Shown here piece after piece: positions 59,904 to 64,000 of a stretch of 64,000 nucleotides of DNA. The notes beneath the pieces are model-generated. The model made no database searches. It was not told the DNA's origin and saw nothing but the letters and a program-made list of their open reading frames with translations. A program made the translations under genes and the position numbers. The number at the start of each line of letters is the position of its first letter. The first letter of the stretch is position 1. The stretch comes from Lacrimispora sinapis (GTDB lineage: Bacteria; Bacillota; Clostridia; Lachnospirales; Lachnospiraceae): assembly GCF_043633585.1 (NCBI RefSeq), contig NZ_CP141832.1, positions 2,852,001 through 2,916,000 of the forward strand, in the 5' to 3' direction.

Positions 59904-61073
59904 TTATTTCCTCAATATCCCACTTTTGTTGATCTGATCTGCCGCTTTTTTCAGCATATCTTCATTCTGAACCAGTGCCATCCGGACAAAACCTTCTCCA
60001 GACGGCCCAAACGCACTGCCGGGTGTTACCAAGACCCCTGACCGATCCAGTAAATCCATGGCAAACGTCATCGAATCCTCAAAACCATCTGGTACCTTTG
60101 CCCATACAAACATGGTTGCCTTTGGTTTTTCTAAATCCCATCCTATTTCTTTCAAACTGTCACAAAGAACATCTCTCCGTTTTTCATAAGCGTTCCTTGT
60201 TTCAGACACACATGACTGATCGCCGGTGATTGCTGCAATGGCCGCCTGTTGGATGGGAAGAAACATCCCATAATCCATATTGGATTTCAAAGCTTTCATT
60301 TTCCCAACCACTTCTCTGTTACCTACACAAAAGCCGATTCTAGCCCCGGCCAAACCATATGTTTTAGATAATGAATTAAATTCTACTCCAACATCCCTGG
60401 CTCCCGGAAATCTCAAAAAACTTCCGCATGTCCTTCCATCAAAAACCAGTTCACTATACGCATTATCATGAAGGACAATAATATCATAATTCCTGGCAAA
60501 TGCAATCAGCTCCTGATAAAAAGAATCCGGTGCAATGGCAGACGTAGGATTGTTTGGGTAGGAAACTAACATGAATTTTGCTTTCCTTGCAATTTCTTCC
60601 GGAATATCACCAAAATCAATGACGTAATCATTCTCCTTTTTTTGAGGCATGTAAAAAAGACTTGCTCCAGCTAACACCGGCCCATCAGCAAAGACAGGAT
60701 AACACGGATCCGGAACAAGTACTACATCTCCCTCGTCGACAACAGATAACGCAATATGAGCCAGTCCTTCCTGAGACCCCAGAAGAGAACATATCTCAAA
60801 ATCCGGATCAAGAATTACCTGATATCTTTTTTTATACCAAAAAGCAACCGCTTCCAAAAGCTCCTTCTGGTCCCGGATGGCGTAAATATAATTTTCCGGC
60901 TTTGCCGCAGCCTCACATAAAGCTTCCCTAATATGCTTTGCCGGAGGAATATTGGGTGTTCCCACACTTAAGTCGATTACCTCTTCTCCCTTTTCTACCT
61001 TCTTCTGTTTCATTTCCAAAAGCTTGGAGAAGATTCCTTCCTCAAAACGGTTCATTCTCTCTGAAAAATGCAA
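59904..61073 (-). CDS. PLP-dependent class I/II aminotransferase
   Basis: 389 residues from TTG at 61073 (M-H-F-S-E-R-M-N-R-F), 8 bases after AGAGGTGG. An open TTG at 61130 lies within a TTGTAT-17-TATAAT promoter, so it is unlikely to start translation. Motifs: SVGTPNIPPAKHI, GSQEGLAHIALSVVDEGD, PCYPVF, SYPNNPTSA, HDNAYSELVFDG and the PLP-lysine in EFNSLSKTYGLAGARIGF. It is close to LL-diaminopimelate or aspartate aminotransferases. The exact substrate is not fixed by sequence. Confidence 0.9.
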   Translation of the reverse strand: MHFSERMNRFEEGIFSKLLEMKQKKVEKGEEVIDLSVGTPNIPPAKHIREALCEAAAKPENYIYAIRDQKELLEAVAFWYKKRYQVILDPDFEICSLLGSQEGLAHIALSVVDEGDVVLVPDPCYPVFADGPVLAGASLFYMPQKKENDYVIDFGDIPEEIARKAKFMLVSYPNNPTSAIAPDSFYQELIAFARNYDIIVLHDNAYSELVFDGRTCGSFLRFPGARDVGVEFNSLSKTYGLAGARIGFCVGNREVVGKMKALKSNMDYGMFLPIQQAAIAAITGDQSCVSETRNAYEKRRDVLCDSLKEIGWDLEKPKATMFVWAKVPDGFEDSMTFAMDLLDRSGVLVTPGSAFGPSGEGFVRMALVQNEDMLKKAADQINKSGILRK

Positions 61074-61109
61074 TGGCCGATCCACCTCTGTCTTTTCGTA
61101 ATTTTCATA

Positions 61110-61150
61110 ATGTAAGTTATTATAGTACAAAGGCTCTTATAATACAAGGA
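61110..61150 (-). promoter_or_regulatory. Promoter of the aminotransferase gene
   Basis: On the minus strand TTGTAT, 17 bases, TATAAT lie about 50-80 bases before the TTG start at 61073, just after the terminator of the L,D-transpeptidase gene. Confidence 0.6.
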
Positions 61151-61155
61151 TAGCT

Positions 61156-61201
61156 GCAAAAAAAGTCCCCAAAAGCAGCATTTTGCCGCATATTGGGAAC
61201 T
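61156..61201 (-). terminator. Terminator after the L,D-transpeptidase gene
   Basis: On the minus strand AGTTCCCAA pairs with TTGGGGACT (one G-U), with GC pairs inside the loop, followed by a run of seven T. Confidence 0.82.
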
Positions 61202-61207
61202 ATGTAT

Positions 61208-61825
61208 CTACGGTCCTATGGTAACTGGAACCCCCAAATTGCAATAACTCCATAACACATCCATAACATCATTATCAACTGCCACACAGCCATGGGTATT
61301 TCCACCAGGAACTCTGCACCCATGAATCATAATGGCTCCTCCAAGAGGTGTATCCCATGGAGGCTGTTTTCCTTCCAGATTGGCGTTCACTATTTCATCA
61401 CGCTGCTCCTTCGTAATGATACCGTCCGCATACCCTCTTTCTGCATCCTTTATTCCCGGATAGGAAAGACCTAACGAAAGATAAGCAACACTTTTATCAT
61501 TTCTTGTACAGACATAAAACTCTCCGCTGGGTGTTCTTAAATCCCCTTCTACCTTTTTATTGCCCTCTGCGGATGATGCCCCCAAAGAAACCGGATATTG
61601 TGATATTAATACACCATTTTGTTTTAAAGAAAGCGTCTTCAGCCTTTTACTCACATAAATGCTTACTCCATTTGTAGACCCGGTATTACCAGCCGCAATA
61701 TCGGCTCCTGGTCCAACAATCGGTTCAGCATAGCCGGTAATGTCCAAAGATACCGCCATAACAAAAATTAGCACGCCCGATATCAGACGTTTAAAGAATT
61801 TACAGCCATTACTTGCCCAATTCAT
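61208..61825 (-). CDS. L,D-transpeptidase (YkuD family)
   Basis: 205 residues. Signal peptide or anchor about 11-33 (RLISGVLIFVMAVSLDITGYA), then a YkuD domain of about 50-205: ISIYVSKRLKTL-like beta strands, TPSGEFYVCTRND, and the catalytic block GGAIMIHGCRVPGGNTHGCVAV with the active Cys in HGC of the second motif. It cross-links or anchors to peptidoglycan through 3-3 bonds. Followed by a terminator; transcribed alone. Confidence 0.93.
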   Translation of the reverse strand: MNWASNGCKFFKRLISGVLIFVMAVSLDITGYAEPIVGPGADIAAGNTGSTNGVSIYVSKRLKTLSLKQNGVLISQYPVSLGASSAEGNKKVEGDLRTPSGEFYVCTRNDKSVAYLSLGLSYPGIKDAERGYADGIITKEQRDEIVNANLEGKQPPWDTPLGGAIMIHGCRVPGGNTHGCVAVDNDVMDVLWSYCNLGVPVTIGP

Positions 61826-61905
61826 TTCTTACATTCCTCTCTTTTTTTAATTATATCATCCAGTTGGTATAATCCGGATTACAATATTCTTACATTTTGC
61901 ACTCT

Positions 61906-62517
61906 TTACTGACTGGTTTTAAGAAAACATTTTAAATAGGCCAATGCCGTATGAAAACACCCCTCCACACCTATCAAACCGCTGTTAAGGCATAAATGGT
62001 AATTCTGTGCTTTCCCCCATTCACACCCGGTATAATATTGATAATATTCCTTCCGTTTCTTATCCACTTCCCGAATTCTGTTTTCCATTGTATCAGGATC
62101 TGTGCCGGTATTTAAAGAATTCATACGTTTCAACCGCTCTTCCATTTTAGCATACACAAATAGATCAATACTGTCCTCAAGCACCCTGTCCGCACAACGG
62201 CCAACAATAATACACGGCCCCTGTTCCGCCAGCTTTTTGATTACACGGGCCTGAGCAAGAAAAACCTGATCAGACATCGGTATTTCATAAGAAAATGAAA
62301 AAGGATGATAACTTTGCGGATCTAAGGAGTTCTGCAGTTCAGGTATATTTTCAAAATAACGCAAAAACTTTTCCTCTGACAGCCCACATTCCTCCGCTGA
62401 CAGACCAATCAATTCCTTATCATAAAAAGGAACCTTCAGTTCTTCCGCCAGTTTGATACCCAATTCCCGACCCCCACTGCCAAATTCCCTGCTTATCGTT
62501 ATCACTTTATCCAACAT
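61906..62517 (-). CDS. Cytidylate kinase-like family protein
   Basis: 203 residues. It opens DKVITISREFGSGGRELGIKLAEELKVPFYDKELIGLSAEECGLSEEKFLRYFE; the modified P-loop GSGGRELG is the mark of the cytidylate-kinase-like family (PF13189). Further on come PCIIVGRCADRVL and KRMNSLNTG with REVDKKRKEYYQYYTG. A nucleoside-phosphate kinase role is possible but unproved. AAGGAGGA lies before ATG. Confidence 0.88.
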   Translation of the reverse strand: MLDKVITISREFGSGGRELGIKLAEELKVPFYDKELIGLSAEECGLSEEKFLRYFENIPELQNSLDPQSYHPFSFSYEIPMSDQVFLAQARVIKKLAEQGPCIIVGRCADRVLEDSIDLFVYAKMEERLKRMNSLNTGTDPDTMENRIREVDKKRKEYYQYYTGCEWGKAQNYHLCLNSGLIGVEGCFHTALAYLKCFLKTSQ

Positions 62518-62828
62518 ACGCTCCTCCTTATCTTACTCCCAGCAGACTTTTCTTCCGCCTTTCATAACTAAAAATTGTAAATTCTCAGATCATTGACGGA
62601 AAAAACAAATTAATATTCGAGTTTAATTCCTGCTTAAAGTATGTTCGCTTCGTTTGATAAATCAACATCACTATAACCGAATTTATTCACATAGAAAAAT
62701 AACTGTATAGCTTACTTCTATTATACATGATTTTTCCCAATTTTCACAAAAAATGATAAGTAAATTAAAAAAGTTATATTTTACCGTTTTTTTGATAATG
62801 GTTTAATAATAAATTCGTGAACATGAAC
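62518..62828. other. AT-rich intergenic region upstream of the cytidylate-kinase-like gene
   Basis: About 310 bases with no supported gene or recognised RNA. It presumably holds the promoter of the kinase-like gene. Confidence 0.4.
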
Positions 62829-62831
62829 ACA

Positions 62832-62865
62832 AAAAAGCAGATCTCCACCTGGAAATCTGCTTTTT
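62832..62865 (-). terminator. Terminator of the rRNA/tRNA-Gly transcript
   Basis: AAAAAGCAGAT / ATCTGCTTTTT stem with an inner TCC/GGA pairing. It lies 16 bases downstream of tRNA-Gly on the minus strand. Confidence 0.88.
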
Positions 62866-62880
62866 ACCTTCTGAATGAAG

Positions 62881-62953
62881 AGCGCGAGACGGGACTCGAA
62901 CCCGCGACCCCGACCTTGGCAAGGTCGTACTCCACCAACTGAGCCACTCGCGC
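62881..62953 (-). tRNA. tRNA-Gly(GCC)
   Basis: 73-nt cloverleaf on the minus strand: acceptor GCGCGAG/CTCGCGC, anticodon stem CGACC/GGTCG with loop TTGCCAA (anticodon GCC), T-arm CGCGGGTTCGAGTCCCG. It sits about 90 bases after the 23S 3' end, so it is likely part of the rRNA transcript. Confidence 0.95.
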
Positions 62954-63044
62954 TTATCTTTGTTTCTTCCTTGGGCATATACCCTCAAAACCACACATTG
63001 TCTTATATCTTTCATCCGTTCTTTCTCTTACCTAAACCAACCTG

Positions 63045-64000
<956 letters not shown>

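Noticed and set aside
62781..63015. Minus-strand frames across tRNA-Gly
   Set aside because: They read through a tRNA and a terminator; no ribosome site or family match.

Overview
The window looks like chromosome of a low-to-mid GC, Gram-positive anaerobe of the Clostridia, most likely Lachnospiraceae (a Lacrimispora / Clostridium saccharolyticum-like organism). The grounds are AGGAGG-type ribosome sites throughout, family-restricted proteins (DUF5688-type, DUF6774-like), Rex next to an iron alcohol dehydrogenase, an Fe-S type two-subunit serine dehydratase, FtsEX with a coiled-coil M23 protein, and an RsgI-like anti-sigma factor. Species is inference. Most genes, including the 23S rRNA at the right edge, lie on the minus strand, as expected if replication runs leftward here.

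Layout. 1-1.86 kb: edge of a prophage or phage-tail-like element, with a divergent repressor/ImmA versus Cro-like switch, three matching operator palindromes and the start of a tail gene running off the left edge. 1.88-11.7 kb: housekeeping run degV - histidine kinase - gerMN - comEC - holA, preceded by an ABC exporter and an unknown 415-residue protein. 11.8-16.7 kb: glycolytic cluster gap - pgk - tpiA - gpmI with a terminator-like hairpin at every junction. 16.9-19.3 kb (plus strand): PHP phosphatase and serine dehydratase sdaAB-sdaAA. 19.4-31.96 kb: argH, YfhO and GtrA membrane proteins, ApbE, iron alcohol dehydrogenase, LysR, Rex, an ABC-class ATPase, queA and an anchored unknown protein.

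32-42.3 kb: tRNA-Arg(CCG), a gene-poor AT-rich stretch, a ferric-siderophore ABC operon with a palindromic operator over its promoter, small lineage-specific genes, then feoA-feoB followed closely by a split threonine/serine exporter. 42.3-54.9 kb: uvrB with a LexA-type box, threonine aldolase, ftsE-ftsX-M23 hydrolase-ctpA, a PucR-type regulator with a stand-alone sugar-ABC ATPase, a methyltransferase, CvfB and an acyl-ACP thioesterase.

55-64 kb: two tRNA-Gln(CTG) genes each with its own promoter, an ECF-like sigma factor with an RsgI-type anti-sigma factor, a CDF metal exporter, truA, a VanZ-like protein, an aminotransferase, an L,D-transpeptidase, a cytidylate-kinase-like protein, then tRNA-Gly(GCC) and the 3' third of a 23S rRNA with no 5S between them.

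No CRISPR array, insertion sequence or clearly new multi-gene system was found. The observations most worth following are the possible tailocin edge with its three-operator switch, the comEC start codon that appears to be ATA inside a start/stop overlap, the ECF sigma/RsgI-like pair, and the feoAB-thrE arrangement.
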